From Bacteroidales bacterium (GTDB lineage Bacteria; Bacteroidota; Bacteroidia; Bacteroidales; F082): a DNA stretch of 39,093 nt. The stretch covers positions 1 through 39,093 of the forward strand of contig JAUXMV010000105.1 in NCBI GenBank assembly GCA_030683155.1. The letters are read 5' to 3'. Below are positions 17,445 through 27,320 of this stretch, one piece after another (positions within the stretch are counted from its first letter, which is position 1; each line of letters opens with the position of its first letter). The notes below the pieces were generated by a model. It was given only the letters and a program-made list of their open reading frames with translations. It was not told where the DNA came from and did no database searches. Made by a program: the position numbers and the translations under genes.

Positions 17445-18544
17445 AAAAGGGGTTAAAAAATATTTTCATTGTTTTTTTGATGTTCTGGGCATTCGATACC
17501 CAAGGGCAACAGTTTCCGATTTCGTCGCATTATACTGTCAACCCTTATTCACTCAATCCGGCTTTTGCAGGCGCTTCCAACAGGTCGGAGTTTTTCATGA
17601 ATTACCGCAGAGACTGGTCATCCATTCCCGGTAGTCCGCAAACTTACCGGATTAATGGCAACCGCCGCGTTTACAAAAACATGTACTTAGGCGGCGAGCT
17701 TTTGGGTGATCAGGCGGATATATTTTATCGCCTCAAGGCCGGACTTAGCTTCACCTATCGCTTGCAGATTGCTCACGAACAATACCTTAGCTTTGGACTG
17801 GCAGGGCATCTATACCAAAGCCTTATTCGCATCGACCAAACCAACGCAGATTTGGATGACCCCATTCTGAGAAATCTTGACCGGCTGTTAAATACCAGCT
17901 ACAATACCGCTTTTGGATTGGTCTATAATCGAAATAAGCTATTCCTTGGTTTTGGAATGCCAATCATGATGCGTACAAAAGAAGCTTACCTAAGTAGCTA
18001 TGAAAGTGTTTTCACGTTTGAAAGGGCATTTGATTTTTATGCGGGAAACAAATTTGATATCGATAATCGATGGGAATTTCAACCTTCATTTGTGCTCAGA
18101 AAGACATTGAATCAACCCCTTGTGGCGGACTTTTCCGGCTTATTTATTTATGAAAAGCAACTTTGGCTTGGCGTACTCTACCGAAGCACTGTGCTTTTTG
18201 GCCTTACTGCCGGTGCAAGTCTGCAAAACGGAATGCTCATTAATTATACTTATGAAGTGGGAGCCGGCGGTATTCACAACCGTTCGGGAGGAACGCACGA
18301 AATCACGCTTGGCATCCGCAAACCTGAAAGTGATGCACGCTACAACAAAAGCAGAACAAAACGCAAAGACTCATCCCCAAGCTATCAATCAAAAACACCA
18401 AGCACAGGAAAATCAACAGTGCGTCAAAATGAAACAAGAGAGAAGCAAAGGGTTTCGAAGACAAAAACAAAAAAACAAAAAGTTGACCGTAACAGACGCA
18501 GCCCATCAAAAATGCCTAAATATGCTCCATATGAAAAGTTTTAA
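17441..18544 (+). CDS. PorP/SprF-family T9SS outer-membrane protein
   Basis: A 367-residue protein with a signal peptide ending near DTQGQ and the PorP/SprF hallmark near the start of the mature chain (SSHYTVNPYSLNPAFAGA, then MNYRRDW). About 290 residues of amphipathic strands typical of the family's outer-membrane barrel follow. Family members partner with T9SS type B (CHU_C) cargo and help anchor it. Here the gene overlaps by 4 bp (ATGA) with a gene for such a cargo, which supports that role. The last 75 residues are an unusual extension rich in K, R, S and T (KTKTKKQKVDRNRR), not part of the usual family layout. Confidence 0.92.
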   Translation: MKKGLKNIFIVFLMFWAFDTQGQQFPISSHYTVNPYSLNPAFAGASNRSEFFMNYRRDWSSIPGSPQTYRINGNRRVYKNMYLGGELLGDQADIFYRLKAGLSFTYRLQIAHEQYLSFGLAGHLYQSLIRIDQTNADLDDPILRNLDRLLNTSYNTAFGLVYNRNKLFLGFGMPIMMRTKEAYLSSYESVFTFERAFDFYAGNKFDIDNRWEFQPSFVLRKTLNQPLVADFSGLFIYEKQLWLGVLYRSTVLFGLTAGASLQNGMLINYTYEVGAGGIHNRSGGTHEITLGIRKPESDARYNKSRTKRKDSSPSYQSKTPSTGKSTVRQNETREKQRVSKTKTKKQKVDRNRRSPSKMPKYAPYEKF

Positions 18545-18621
18545 TTTGATCGCTATGGGTTCTTAACGAGATGATTTATGCGTTTTTGAATTAATTTTTT
18601 AAAGAAAGGTGCTAAAAAGCA

Positions 18622-21600
18622 ATGAAATATAATTATGACATACAACTGGAATTTAATCTCAAGCTACTGACTGCCTTAATGGTTTTCATGCAGTTATTTT
18701 TTCCCTTGCCAGAAAAGGTTTTGCATGCTCAGGGAACTGCTGAACCGGGGATTCAGTTCATTATGGTTAGCTTCAATCAGCCTCCATCCAATGTGACGGT
18801 GCAAAAGGCTCCGCTTCGTTACAACAAAAAGTTTGCTTTAAGCTTTCATACGGACGATGGAATTGCAGATGTTTTTACCGTTGGTTTTCCTTTTTTTACT
18901 GGCATAAATACCTCTGGCACAAATCATCCCGGACTTTTTTATACTGATGGCTGTGGAAATGATATTTCTTTCAAACTGAGTTCAGCCTTGTTTTCGTGGA
19001 GCCGGTTCAACAATGAAGATATGCACCAGCCGGGCAATGGATATGGCACTGTGACGTGGCCGCAACTCGAACTGATGTACCTGAATGGCTGCGGAATATA
19101 TAATCATGGATTCACTTCAGATGCTTTTACAGATCTTCCCTTTATGCGGTATTCGATTCAACGGAATGAGAGTTTTATTCGCAGAAGGTTGCAAAATACT
19201 ACTCCCGAAGGTGTCAGAACAAGGGTTTTTGTGAATCCAAACGGTGCTACAGATTATACACCGGTTGCATTTAATGAAGGTTACCGTGCCACTTTTCGCA
19301 TGGGTGCATCAGGTGTGATTCCAAATGATGGCGTTAATGTAAATGCATTTTCAAACTGGGGTGGTGATCTGGAACTCAATCGTCAGCTTGCCGAAAGCGT
19401 AAATGTGCAGCAACTGGCCAATCAGCTTGCCGCAGCCAGCAACGACGGTGCCAATATGTGGATGCCGGTATTTACACACCGTATCATCGAAGACTATCCA
19501 CAGAACGCTTTTTTCAGTGATTTCAATTATATCGCTTCCACTTATGGTAAAAATGGATTGGATAATATCTGGATGACAACCGAGGAAGAAATCCTGAATT
19601 ACATGCATATACGCGATGCCACAACAGTTAGTCATATTGTCAGCGGAACAACAATGCTCATTACTTTCTCAGGGCAGATTCCAACCGACATGCGTTATTA
19701 TCCACTCAGCCTCGTTATACAGGCTGAGGGCGCCAATATAACTACCATTAATATTGTTGGCGGCACAAACAACACACATTCCGGTATCGGACAGAACAAT
19801 GCACTTATCAATCTCAGCTGGGACGGAAAAGCCAGTGTCAATCTATTTGAACTGGCTGAATCGTATGTGGTGGCTGCAGAACAAAATCCAACAGAATACA
19901 ATGGGCTTGTTGCGATGGATTATGTTTTTATGCTACCGGAAGGGCCACAGCGTGAAGGACTTAAAAACAGGCTTTGTGCTTTAACAGGTATAAACTATGA
20001 TCCCGGATTTTGTACAACATGCGATTTTGATCTGGGGTTTGATATCACTATCTGTAGCGGCACCTGCATCACCCTTGAAGCACCGGATGAACCCGGCTCA
20101 ACTTATTTATGGAACTCTGGCCAAACCACATCATCAATTACTGTTTGTCCGACAAATACTACAACCTATATTCTTCAACTTATGACCTCAGATGGTTGTG
20201 AGGCTTCAGATACTTTAATAGTAACGGTAATGCCCTCACCTCTTTTTGATCTGGGTGTTGATTTATCTGCTTGTCAGGGTGAAACCATCGTTGTCACCGG
20301 CCCAACGGGTTCAGGATATGGCTATGAGTGGTTTGCCAATGGTGTTCTTCTTCCCGAAACCAGTTCCACACTTACTTTGGAGCTTTCAGAAACAAGTTTA
20401 ATCCGGCTTAATGTTACAGCAGTAAATGGATGTGTTGGCTCTGATTCACTTACAGCAACAGTTTTACCCTCGCCGATATTTGACCTTGGTTCCGATCGAA
20501 CAGGCTGTTTGGGAGAAACAATCCTTATCGAAGGACCTGTGAGTGCCGTTTACACTTATCAGTGGTTTGCAAATGGCGTACTATTGCCCACAACAACATC
20601 ATTTTTGCAACTCAATCTGACCGATACACTGCTGATTCGTCTTGAGGTAACCAATTTTAATGGGTGTTTTGGGTCAGATTCATTGTGGGTATATGTTTGG
20701 GATAAACCTGAAGTAACTGTCACTCCGGCATCCTTATCACTTTGCGCCGGGTCTTCTCCTGTGAATCTTACGGCTTCAGCTATGTTTGCCGAAAGTTTGC
20801 TCTGGTGGAATGGTGAGACACTGACTGAAACTACGTTTATACCGGATACACCTGGTATTTATGAATTGTGGGTGCAGGCTATCAACGGTTTTGGATGCAC
20901 TTCAACAGACACATCCTACATTACAGTATTTGAAAATCCGGTTATTGCATTACAGATTGCTGAAGGCTCCTCAAATATTTGTGCCGGCGATACTATACGC
21001 CTCATTGTTAGCGCAGTAGGTGACCCTTCTCTTTTTAAAGTTGTCTGGAACGATACTGATACCATTCAGATGAATGGGCAATCGAGTGTATTCCATGATT
21101 TTATTTTGAGTCAATCAGCGACAATCAAAGCAACCGGAATCACTGCGCAAGGATGTTCAGACAGCAAAACAATATCAATATCAGTTACATCGCTACCTGT
21201 AGTTTCGGTGAATCCAGATACAGATATATGTCTGGGAGATTCATTTACGCTGCAAGCACAAGGAGGATCACAATGTGTCTGGTATGAAAACGGGATTCCA
21301 ATAGCAAACGGATATATAACCACTGTTTCACCTCTGGAAACAACTACCTATGTTGCTGTTGTCAATGGAGCCGGACCAACTTTTTGTTCAGTATCCAAAT
21401 CAGTAACCATTACTGTTCGTCCCATTCCGGATGTTTCTATTGGTGCTTCTTCGTTGCTTGTTTGCAGCGGAACCCAGGTTACGCTTACCGCAACAGGGGC
21501 AACCACCTATCTTTGGTCAGGTGGTCAGACAGGAAGCCAGATTGCTGTAAGTCCTTTGCAAACAACACTTTTTGAGGTTGAAGGCACATCGCTTTATGGC

Positions 21601-22380
21601 TGCATTTCAATCGATACCCTGACGATAAAAGTAAATCCATCGCCCACAACAACTTTCACAGGCCTTTTGCCCGTTTATTGTCAGAACGACCCGCCGGCTA
21701 TGCTTGCAGGTATTCCAACGGGTGGGTTTTTCACTGGTTCTGGCATGGATGGAGCAGGGTTTAATCCTACTATCGCAGGTCCGGGATTCCATGATATCAT
21801 CTATCATTTCACCAATGAATTTGGATGTACAGGCACTGACACTATTACTACCAGAGTGCTGGCTTTTAATCTCACAATCGACATCGGGCCAGATACTTCA
21901 ATTTGTCCGAACGATTCCATTACACTCGATGCCGGCGAGGGTTTTGCATATTATTTCTGGTCCACAGGTCAGTTAACCCAACAGATAATTATCCGTGGGA
22001 GCAGCTTTCTGCCCGGAACGAGCCGCGAAATACAGGTAGCAGGTATTCTCAATGGTTGTACTGCTAATGGAAGCATAAACCTTACGATACGTGATGACTG
22101 CTTTATCGGACTGAATGAAAATGAAAATTTGGCATTCTTCACAGTAACACCCAATCCAAATAGTGGTAGTTTCTCATTGATATGGCACAGAAGTTCAGAT
22201 AATATTTCCATGGTTCTGTACAATTCACAGGGGAGCAAAATGTGGCATTTAGATAGTATCGTTGTCAACGGTAAAGGTGAAAGAACTCAAATTGATATCC
22301 CAAAAGTGGCCGAAGGAGTTTACTTCCTAATCGTTTTTGAAAACCAGCGCCAGTACACAACAAAGATTGTAGTTGGCTGA
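18622..22380 (+). CDS. Giant deacetylase-like, Ig-repeat protein with T9SS type A sorting domain
   Basis: A 1252-residue secreted protein. A long N-terminus with a hydrophobic segment ends in LHAQ, the likely cleavage site. Residues 55-460 are a paralogue of the deacetylase-like domain in the gene at 14682, with HTDDG (D78, D79), NHGFTS and a matching LVAMDYVFMLP segment. The central part is a string of Ig/PKD-like repeats of about 80 residues. Two adjacent ones are nearly the same (PSPLFDLG / PSPIFDLG, YEWFANGVLLP / YQWFANGVLLP). The C-terminus is a type A sorting domain (VTPNPNSGSFSLIW..., VAEGVYFLIVFENQ, ending KIVVG). It is 77 bp downstream of the PorP/SprF gene and could be in the same operon. 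The substrate is unknown; a cell-surface or exopolysaccharide target would fit the fold. Confidence 0.85.
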   Translation: MKYNYDIQLEFNLKLLTALMVFMQLFFPLPEKVLHAQGTAEPGIQFIMVSFNQPPSNVTVQKAPLRYNKKFALSFHTDDGIADVFTVGFPFFTGINTSGTNHPGLFYTDGCGNDISFKLSSALFSWSRFNNEDMHQPGNGYGTVTWPQLELMYLNGCGIYNHGFTSDAFTDLPFMRYSIQRNESFIRRRLQNTTPEGVRTRVFVNPNGATDYTPVAFNEGYRATFRMGASGVIPNDGVNVNAFSNWGGDLELNRQLAESVNVQQLANQLAAASNDGANMWMPVFTHRIIEDYPQNAFFSDFNYIASTYGKNGLDNIWMTTEEEILNYMHIRDATTVSHIVSGTTMLITFSGQIPTDMRYYPLSLVIQAEGANITTINIVGGTNNTHSGIGQNNALINLSWDGKASVNLFELAESYVVAAEQNPTEYNGLVAMDYVFMLPEGPQREGLKNRLCALTGINYDPGFCTTCDFDLGFDITICSGTCITLEAPDEPGSTYLWNSGQTTSSITVCPTNTTTYILQLMTSDGCEASDTLIVTVMPSPLFDLGVDLSACQGETIVVTGPTGSGYGYEWFANGVLLPETSSTLTLELSETSLIRLNVTAVNGCVGSDSLTATVLPSPIFDLGSDRTGCLGETILIEGPVSAVYTYQWFANGVLLPTTTSFLQLNLTDTLLIRLEVTNFNGCFGSDSLWVYVWDKPEVTVTPASLSLCAGSSPVNLTASAMFAESLLWWNGETLTETTFIPDTPGIYELWVQAINGFGCTSTDTSYITVFENPVIALQIAEGSSNICAGDTIRLIVSAVGDPSLFKVVWNDTDTIQMNGQSSVFHDFILSQSATIKATGITAQGCSDSKTISISVTSLPVVSVNPDTDICLGDSFTLQAQGGSQCVWYENGIPIANGYITTVSPLETTTYVAVVNGAGPTFCSVSKSVTITVRPIPDVSIGASSLLVCSGTQVTLTATGATTYLWSGGQTGSQIAVSPLQTTLFEVEGTSLYGCISIDTLTIKVNPSPTTTFTGLLPVYCQNDPPAMLAGIPTGGFFTGSGMDGAGFNPTIAGPGFHDIIYHFTNEFGCTGTDTITTRVLAFNLTIDIGPDTSICPNDSITLDAGEGFAYYFWSTGQLTQQIIIRGSSFLPGTSREIQVAGILNGCTANGSINLTIRDDCFIGLNENENLAFFTVTPNPNSGSFSLIWHRSSDNISMVLYNSQGSKMWHLDSIVVNGKGERTQIDIPKVAEGVYFLIVFENQRQYTTKIVVG

Positions 22381-22784
22381 TTTTATGCAAGTTTGCAAAA
22401 TGCTAAAAAATTGAACGCATAACAAGCTCATTATCAATTACGACAAACTAATCAAAGAGTCTTTACTAGAAATAGTCATCAAACTAGCCAACATCAATTA
22501 TCTGAAATCAGAAACCTCATTCTTGACACATCAAAACATTTTCCGCAAAAAAAAATAACGTTTGACACACAAAACCACAACAAATTTCTGAGATATTCCA
22601 TTTATATTCAGCAATATCCAGATATGTTTTTCTGAGATAACTCAACTCTGAATGATTCATCAAACTGATGCGAAAAATGTTTGTCTTTATATCAAAAGTT
22701 AAGTATCAGTATTTTTGCATAATCCAATCTCCCTTGAAAAGCAAAAGATTCTATCATAAAGCATTAAAAAATCCAGTCAAAAAA
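22381..22784. other. AT-rich intergenic region, no gene seen
   Basis: About 490 bp separate the T9SS giant gene from the nucleotide-sugar dehydrogenase. The sequence is AT-rich with stop codons in all frames. A short element TTTCTGAGATA occurs near 22587 and a close copy near 22631. Apart from the promoter at 22785-22815, no RNA gene or convincing terminator was recognised. Confidence 0.5.
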
Positions 22785-22815
22785 CTTGTCTAAACTTATG
22801 CTTTAAGTAACTTTG
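22785..22815 (+). promoter_or_regulatory. Promoter of the nucleotide-sugar dehydrogenase gene
   Basis: CTTG (22785-22788), 19 bp and TAACTTTG (22808-22815) match the Bacteroidota promoter pattern with one mismatch in the -33 element. It lies 53 bp upstream of the ATG at 22869. Confidence 0.65.
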
Positions 22816-22868
22816 CCAAATAAAACAACCAAAACATCAAAAGAACCCCCTGTAACAATAATCTCTTT

Positions 22869-24158
22869 ATGGAAATCAAAAATATCGCTATTATCGGTCT
22901 TGGTTACGTTGGCCTGCCACTTGCCGTAGAATTTGCCAAACACCGCCCCGTCATTGGCTTCGACATCTCTGCAAAACGCATCAAAGAACTCAATCAAGGT
23001 CACGATCCAACCCTCGAAGTATCTGATGAAGACCTTCAGGCTGTCCTGATCAAGCAATCATTGAATGAAAAAAAGGGCCTTTACATCACCGACAGTCTCA
23101 TGAATATCGCTGATTGTCAAATCTATATTATTGCCGTTCCAACACCTACTGACAAAAACAATCGTCCCGATCTCACACCACTCGTGAAAGCCTCCGAGAC
23201 GGTTGGTAAAGTGCTCAAAGACGGCGATATTGTCATTTATGAATCCACTGTTTACCCCGGAGCCACCGAAGATGACTGTGTTCCTGTGCTGGAAAGCATC
23301 TCCGGCAAAAAGATGAACGAGCACTTTTATGTAGGGTACTCACCCGAACGCATCAATCCGGGCGACAAAGTGCATACCCTCACTACAATCAAGAAAGTCA
23401 CTTCAGGAAGCACACCCGCAATCGGAAAGGAAGTTGATGCGCTATATAAAGAAATAATCACTGCAGGAACGCACCTCGCTCCAAGCATCAAAGTGGCGGA
23501 AGCTGCCAAGGTCATCGAAAACTCGCAGCGCGACATCAACATTGCCTTCGTTAATGAACTCAGTAAAATTTTTAACAGAATGGGAATTGACACCCTTGAA
23601 GTGCTCGAAGCTGCCGGCACCAAATGGAATTTCCTTCCCTTCCGTCCCGGCCTCGTTGGTGGACATTGCATCGGTGTCGACCCATACTACCTCGCCCAGA
23701 AAGCTCAGGAAGTGGGCTACCATCCCGAAATCATCCTCGCCGGAAGAAGACTCAATGATGGCATGGGTGCATACGTTGCCGGCGAAGTTGTCAAGCTCCT
23801 CCTGAAAGCAGGTAAACCAGTAAAAGGAGCCAAAGCCCTCATGCTTGGAATCACCTTCAAAGAAAACTGCCCCGATATCCGCAATACACGGGCTATCGAC
23901 ATCAGCAACGAACTTCAAACATATGGAATGCAGGTAGATATCTACGACCCCTGGGCAAACACAGAAGAAGTGAAGCACGAATATGGTATCGAAATTCTAA
24001 CCCAATATCCTGAAAAGGATGGTTACCAAGCCATCATCCTTGCCGTTGCCCATAACGAATTCCGGGAGATCAATATGAAAATCCACAAACAAAATGGAGT
24101 CATCATCTATGATGTAAAAGGAATCCTGCCAAAAGAAATGGTTGACTCCAGATTATAA
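22869..24158 (+). CDS. Nucleotide-sugar dehydrogenase (TviB/WbpO-like)
   Basis: A 429-residue cytoplasmic enzyme of the UDP-glucose/GDP-mannose dehydrogenase family. The N-terminal Rossmann domain has [10 protein letters not shown] (about 10-19). The catalytic cysteine is C267 in [12 protein letters not shown], and a UDP-binding C-terminal domain carries [14 protein letters not shown]. It oxidises the C6 hydroxyl of a UDP-hexose to a carboxylate with two NAD+. The [13 protein letters not shown] segment is characteristic of the TviB/WbpO branch, which acts on UDP-GlcNAc or UDP-GalNAc for capsule or O-antigen; the exact substrate is not certain. No other sugar genes are in the window, so it is either a lone gene or separated from its pathway. 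Confidence 0.93.
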   Translation: MEIKNIAIIGLGYVGLPLAVEFAKHRPVIGFDISAKRIKELNQGHDPTLEVSDEDLQAVLIKQSLNEKKGLYITDSLMNIADCQIYIIAVPTPTDKNNRPDLTPLVKASETVGKVLKDGDIVIYESTVYPGATEDDCVPVLESISGKKMNEHFYVGYSPERINPGDKVHTLTTIKKVTSGSTPAIGKEVDALYKEIITAGTHLAPSIKVAEAAKVIENSQRDINIAFVNELSKIFNRMGIDTLEVLEAAGTKWNFLPFRPGLVGGHCIGVDPYYLAQKAQEVGYHPEIILAGRRLNDGMGAYVAGEVVKLLLKAGKPVKGAKALMLGITFKENCPDIRNTRAIDISNELQTYGMQVDIYDPWANTEEVKHEYGIEILTQYPEKDGYQAIILAVAHNEFREINMKIHKQNGVIIYDVKGILPKEMVDSRL

Positions 24159-24232
24159 TACAATTAGACGAATTATCAAATTTACTATTTGATTTTTAAG
24201 GTTTTAAACCCTTATCTGTAGCGATAGATTTT

Positions 24233-25066
24233 TCAGGAAATAAGCTTGATGCCGTCTTCAAGAATGGCGATAAGGCGTTTTTTGTATAAGGCCCCAATAG
24301 ATTTTTTGAAGTTTTTCTTACTCATTTTGAAGATGCTGTAAATCTCAGTGGCATTGCTTTTATCGGTCACAGGTAGAAAACCATCACGTTTCTTTAGTAT
24401 TTCGATGATGCTTTGAGAGAATTCATCGATTTTTTCGTAGCCTGCCTTTTGAAGTGTGAGATCAATTTTTCCGTCTTCACGAATGTTATTGATGTAACCT
24501 TTGATGTGTTGTCCCGGGCGGAGGCTTTGAAACACTTCATTTTTATATAAGAGGCCTTCATGCTTGTGATCTATGATGGCTTTAAATCCGATTTCGGTAA
24601 TAGCCCATATAATGAGATCAACTTCCTGGCCAACTTTATAGTCATGTTCTGTTAAATCCAGAAATTGTTCAATTTTTGCGGAGGCAGCAATGCGGTTGGA
24701 TTCTTCGTCGAGATAAACAAAAACCAGATAGTGTTTTCCCACTTCCATGCGCATTTTCTGTTCACGGTAGGGTACAAGAAGATCTTTGTCAAGTCCCATA
24801 TCAAGAAAGGCACCAACATTATTTACATCGACAACACGCAGCATTCCAAACTGATTGACAGTGATGGCTGGTTTTGTTGTGGTAGCAATAATGCGATCGT
24901 TTGAGTCGAAATAGAGAAAAACTTCAAGTTTGTCGCCAGGCTGACAGTTTTTGGGCAACCATTTGGAGGGCAACAGAATTTCGCCCAGATTTTCTCCGTC
25001 GAGATAGACGCCAAAATCGACTATTTTAACTACTTCAAGGGTGTTGAGTTGTCCTGCCAGTGCCAT
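24233..25066 (-). CDS. cvfB: CvfB-family S1 RNA-binding protein
   Basis: The protein has 277 residues from the ATG at 25066. An in-frame ATG at 25108 would add 14 residues not expected in the family, whose members begin just before the first S1-like domain. It has tandem S1-type OB folds (NTLEVVKIVDFGVYLDG; LRVVDVNNVGAFLDMGLDKDLLVP; GFKAIIDHKHEGLLY; GYINNIREDGKIDLTLQ). A C-terminal winged helix follows (FKMSKKNFKKSIGALYKKRLI). CvfB/YitL proteins bind RNA and affect gene expression in Firmicutes; the role in Bacteroidota is not established. The gene converges with the dehydrogenase gene. Confidence 0.9.
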   Translation of the reverse strand: MALAGQLNTLEVVKIVDFGVYLDGENLGEILLPSKWLPKNCQPGDKLEVFLYFDSNDRIIATTTKPAITVNQFGMLRVVDVNNVGAFLDMGLDKDLLVPYREQKMRMEVGKHYLVFVYLDEESNRIAASAKIEQFLDLTEHDYKVGQEVDLIIWAITEIGFKAIIDHKHEGLLYKNEVFQSLRPGQHIKGYINNIREDGKIDLTLQKAGYEKIDEFSQSIIEILKKRDGFLPVTDKSNATEIYSIFKMSKKNFKKSIGALYKKRLIAILEDGIKLIS

Positions 25067-25160
25067 GCTATTGAATTTTAAATTTTTTGGTAAAGGTAAT
25101 AAAAGCAAAATTGGGCTTCACTTTTACTTCACATTAAAGATATTGCTCCAACGATGGCGA

Positions 25161-25550
25161 CTATTCCACCTTTGGCCAGTCGCCGGATAAGGCATTTTTG
25201 CGGGGGTCGCAGGTTTCGGTTTCAGGCGTTAGCGTAAGCTTCGTATCAGAAACAAGAAACTGGTATGTTGATTCAGAATTGCAGTCGGGATCGTCGAAGA
25301 TTTTGATTTTATTATCAGAAACGAGACTATACTTTACAGATGAACTTGTGTGGCCGGGAATTGTCTCAACAGGTTTCCATAAAAGAATTCCATCTTTGGT
25401 AAAGGAAAGCTGAACCTGGTAGGCTTGGCCGCCAACTAAATATGGCCTTTGGTAAGTGCCTGTTATATCGTTCTTTTCTTCATCTTTTTTACAACTGTAG
25501 AATGAAGTGAACGCTGCCAAAAAGAATAAAAGGATTGTAATCTTTTTCAT
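25161..25550 (-). CDS. Small lipoprotein, unknown function
   Basis: A 129-residue protein with a lipoprotein signal peptide ending at C20 (SFYSC). The following residues KKDEE fit the Bacteroidota lipoprotein export signal (X-K-(D/E)2-3), so it is probably displayed on the cell surface. The mature part looks like a small lipocalin-type barrel (DITGTYQRP..., YQVQLSFTKDGILLW, STYQFLVSDTKLTLT). It begins 23 bp after the ABC ATPase gene and may be the last gene of that operon. No precise family was recognised. Confidence 0.75.
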   Translation of the reverse strand: MKKITILLFFLAAFTSFYSCKKDEEKNDITGTYQRPYLVGGQAYQVQLSFTKDGILLWKPVETIPGHTSSSVKYSLVSDNKIKIFDDPDCNSESTYQFLVSDTKLTLTPETETCDPRKNALSGDWPKVE

Positions 25551-25573
25551 TTAATACAAGGGTTTTTGAACAT

Positions 25574-26386
25574 TTAGATATACTGCTGCTGCAACATGGC
25601 GGCAACTGACTCATCAAATAATTCTCTTTTCTGCACTCTGTTAAAAGTTTCGATAAGATCTGGAACACGGACGCGTTTCTTCATTTCGTCACGGTAATCT
25701 TCCACAATCTGACCGCGGTGCATCATGACGATTCGATCGGGCAGGTCGACTGCTTGCTGCATTGAGTGTGTAACCATTAAGGCTGTAAGGTTTTCCTTTT
25801 CGATGATATGCTTGGTAAGTTCGGCTACTTTGGCAGCGCTTTTCGGGTCGAGGGCAGCAGTGTGTTCGTCAAGTAAAAGGAGTTTAGGTTTCAGCCATGT
25901 AGCCATAAGCAAGGTGAGCGCCTGTCGCTGTCCGCCCGAGAGTGTCCCGATTGGATTATCGAGCCTGTCTTCGAGACCCATTTTAAGCATACGTACTTTT
26001 TCGGCAATTTCTTCTTTTACCGCTGCGTTGACAGCCAGACGCAAAGGCCTGCTCTGACCGCGTCTCATGGCCATTATGATGTTTTCGGCAATTGTCATTT
26101 CGGCAGCTGAACCCGCAAAAGGGTTCTGAAACACCCGGCCAATAAGGCTTGCCCTCTTATATTCCGGCCATGCGCTTATTTCCGTTTCATTTAAAAGAAT
26201 AGAGCCCTGATCGGGTATAAAAGTGCCGGCAATAGCATTGAGGAGTGTGCTTTTCCCAGACCCATTTGTGCCTATGATGGCAGTAAAACAACCTTCCTTT
26301 ATTGTTAAGCTTACATTGTTCAAAGCCCCGACTTCATTCACGGTGTTGGGAAAGAAAGTCTTACTGATAGCATTGATTTTAAGCAT
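25574..26386 (-). CDS. ABC transporter ATP-binding protein
   Basis: A 270-residue ABC ATPase with all motifs intact: Walker A GTNGSGKST (39-47), Q-loop Q87, signature LSGGQRQ (149-155), Walker B LLLLDE (169-174) and H-loop H207. It overlaps the permease gene by 8 bp. With the BPD_transp_2-type permease and the ABC_sub_bind protein upstream, it completes a set like the TrpXYZ or YtlC-type importers that bind small organic ligands. The substrate cannot be read from the sequence. Confidence 0.95.
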   Translation of the reverse strand: MLKINAISKTFFPNTVNEVGALNNVSLTIKEGCFTAIIGTNGSGKSTLLNAIAGTFIPDQGSILLNETEISAWPEYKRASLIGRVFQNPFAGSAAEMTIAENIIMAMRRGQSRPLRLAVNAAVKEEIAEKVRMLKMGLEDRLDNPIGTLSGGQRQALTLLMATWLKPKLLLLDEHTAALDPKSAAKVAELTKHIIEKENLTALMVTHSMQQAVDLPDRIVMMHRGQIVEDYRDEMKKRVRVPDLIETFNRVQKRELFDESVAAMLQQQYI

Positions 26387-27320
26387 GACGCGATCCTCCG
26401 AAAAATTTACTGCTTAATGATTTGAACATATAGGGCGCAACAAGGGCAAAGAAAACAAATACAGCCGTAACGAGTTTCAGGTCGTTTGGATTTAAGCCCC
26501 AGCGTAGCGCAATGGCAATGAGCAGCCGAAATAAAATTGTTCCCAGAATTGCACCTGTGATGGTGATTCCCAGACTGGATTTTCCAACCAGTGCCTCACC
26601 AATAATGATGCTTGCCAAACCCCAAACCATCATGCCGATGCCCATCTGTACATCTGCGAAACCTTGATACTGAGCTAGTAGCGCGCCCGACAATGCAACC
26701 AATCCATTAGAAAGCGCAAGGCTGAAGACAACCATTGTATTGTTGTTTACTCCCTGTGCGCGAACCATTTGTGGATTGTTGCCCGTGGCTCTAAGGACGG
26801 TACCAAAGTGTGTTTTCAGGAAGCGGTTGAGTAAAATGCCTGTGATAATGCAAATGATGGCAATGGTAATAAAAACAGCCATATCTGTGAGAGGTACAGG
26901 CCAGCCAAAGACATTCATTTTACTGGTGCCACCGGTGAACTGCTGCAATAGCTTTTCCGTACCACCGGAGATGGTCTCGGTGTCAAGCAAAGGAATATTG
27001 CTTCGGCCCATGATGCGCAGGTTGACAGAATAAAGAGCCGTCATAACAAGAATGCCGGCCAGAATTTCCTGAATTTTAAATCGGGTATGCAGAATTCCAG
27101 TTACCATTCCTGCAACTGCTCCAGCGGAGAAAGCCATTAAGGTGGCAAGCCATGGCGACCATCCTGCCATGATGAGCACTGCTGAAAGGGAAGCGCCGAG
27201 GGTGATTGATCCGTCGACAGTGATATCAGTGAATTTGATCATGCGAAAGCTGATCAACATACCAAGTGAAAGCAGCGACAGGATAAGACCCATCGTAAAA
27301 GCGCCAATGATTAAATTCAT
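26379..27320 (-). CDS. ABC transporter permease (BPD_transp_2 type)
   Basis: The protein has 313 residues from the ATG at 27320. This start gives an ATGA overlap with the upstream STAS gene stop and places the first helix (NLIIGAFTMGLILSLLSLGML) at the N-terminus. An earlier ATG at 27359 lies in polar sequence. About eight to nine transmembrane helices and the motif ITVDGSITLGASLSA place it in the branched-chain amino acid/TrpY-like permease family. A single permease gene implies a homodimeric channel. It is downstream of the STAS-domain protein and overlaps the ATPase gene. Confidence 0.93.
   Translation of the reverse strand: MNLIIGAFTMGLILSLLSLGMLISFRMIKFTDITVDGSITLGASLSAVLIMAGWSPWLATLMAFSAGAVAGMVTGILHTRFKIQEILAGILVMTALYSVNLRIMGRSNIPLLDTETISGGTEKLLQQFTGGTSKMNVFGWPVPLTDMAVFITIAIICIITGILLNRFLKTHFGTVLRATGNNPQMVRAQGVNNNTMVVFSLALSNGLVALSGALLAQYQGFADVQMGIGMMVWGLASIIIGEALVGKSSLGITITGAILGTILFRLLIAIALRWGLNPNDLKLVTAVFVFFALVAPYMFKSLSSKFFGGSRHA

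Noticed and set aside
18120-18566. 148-codon open frame overlapping the PorP/SprF gene
   Set aside because: It is a shifted frame of the barrel and the basic tail, without its own motifs or start context.
23442-23978. 178-codon open frame antisense to the nucleotide-sugar dehydrogenase
   Set aside because: It lies wholly inside a gene with intact catalytic motifs, and its translation has no recognisable domain; it is a shadow frame.
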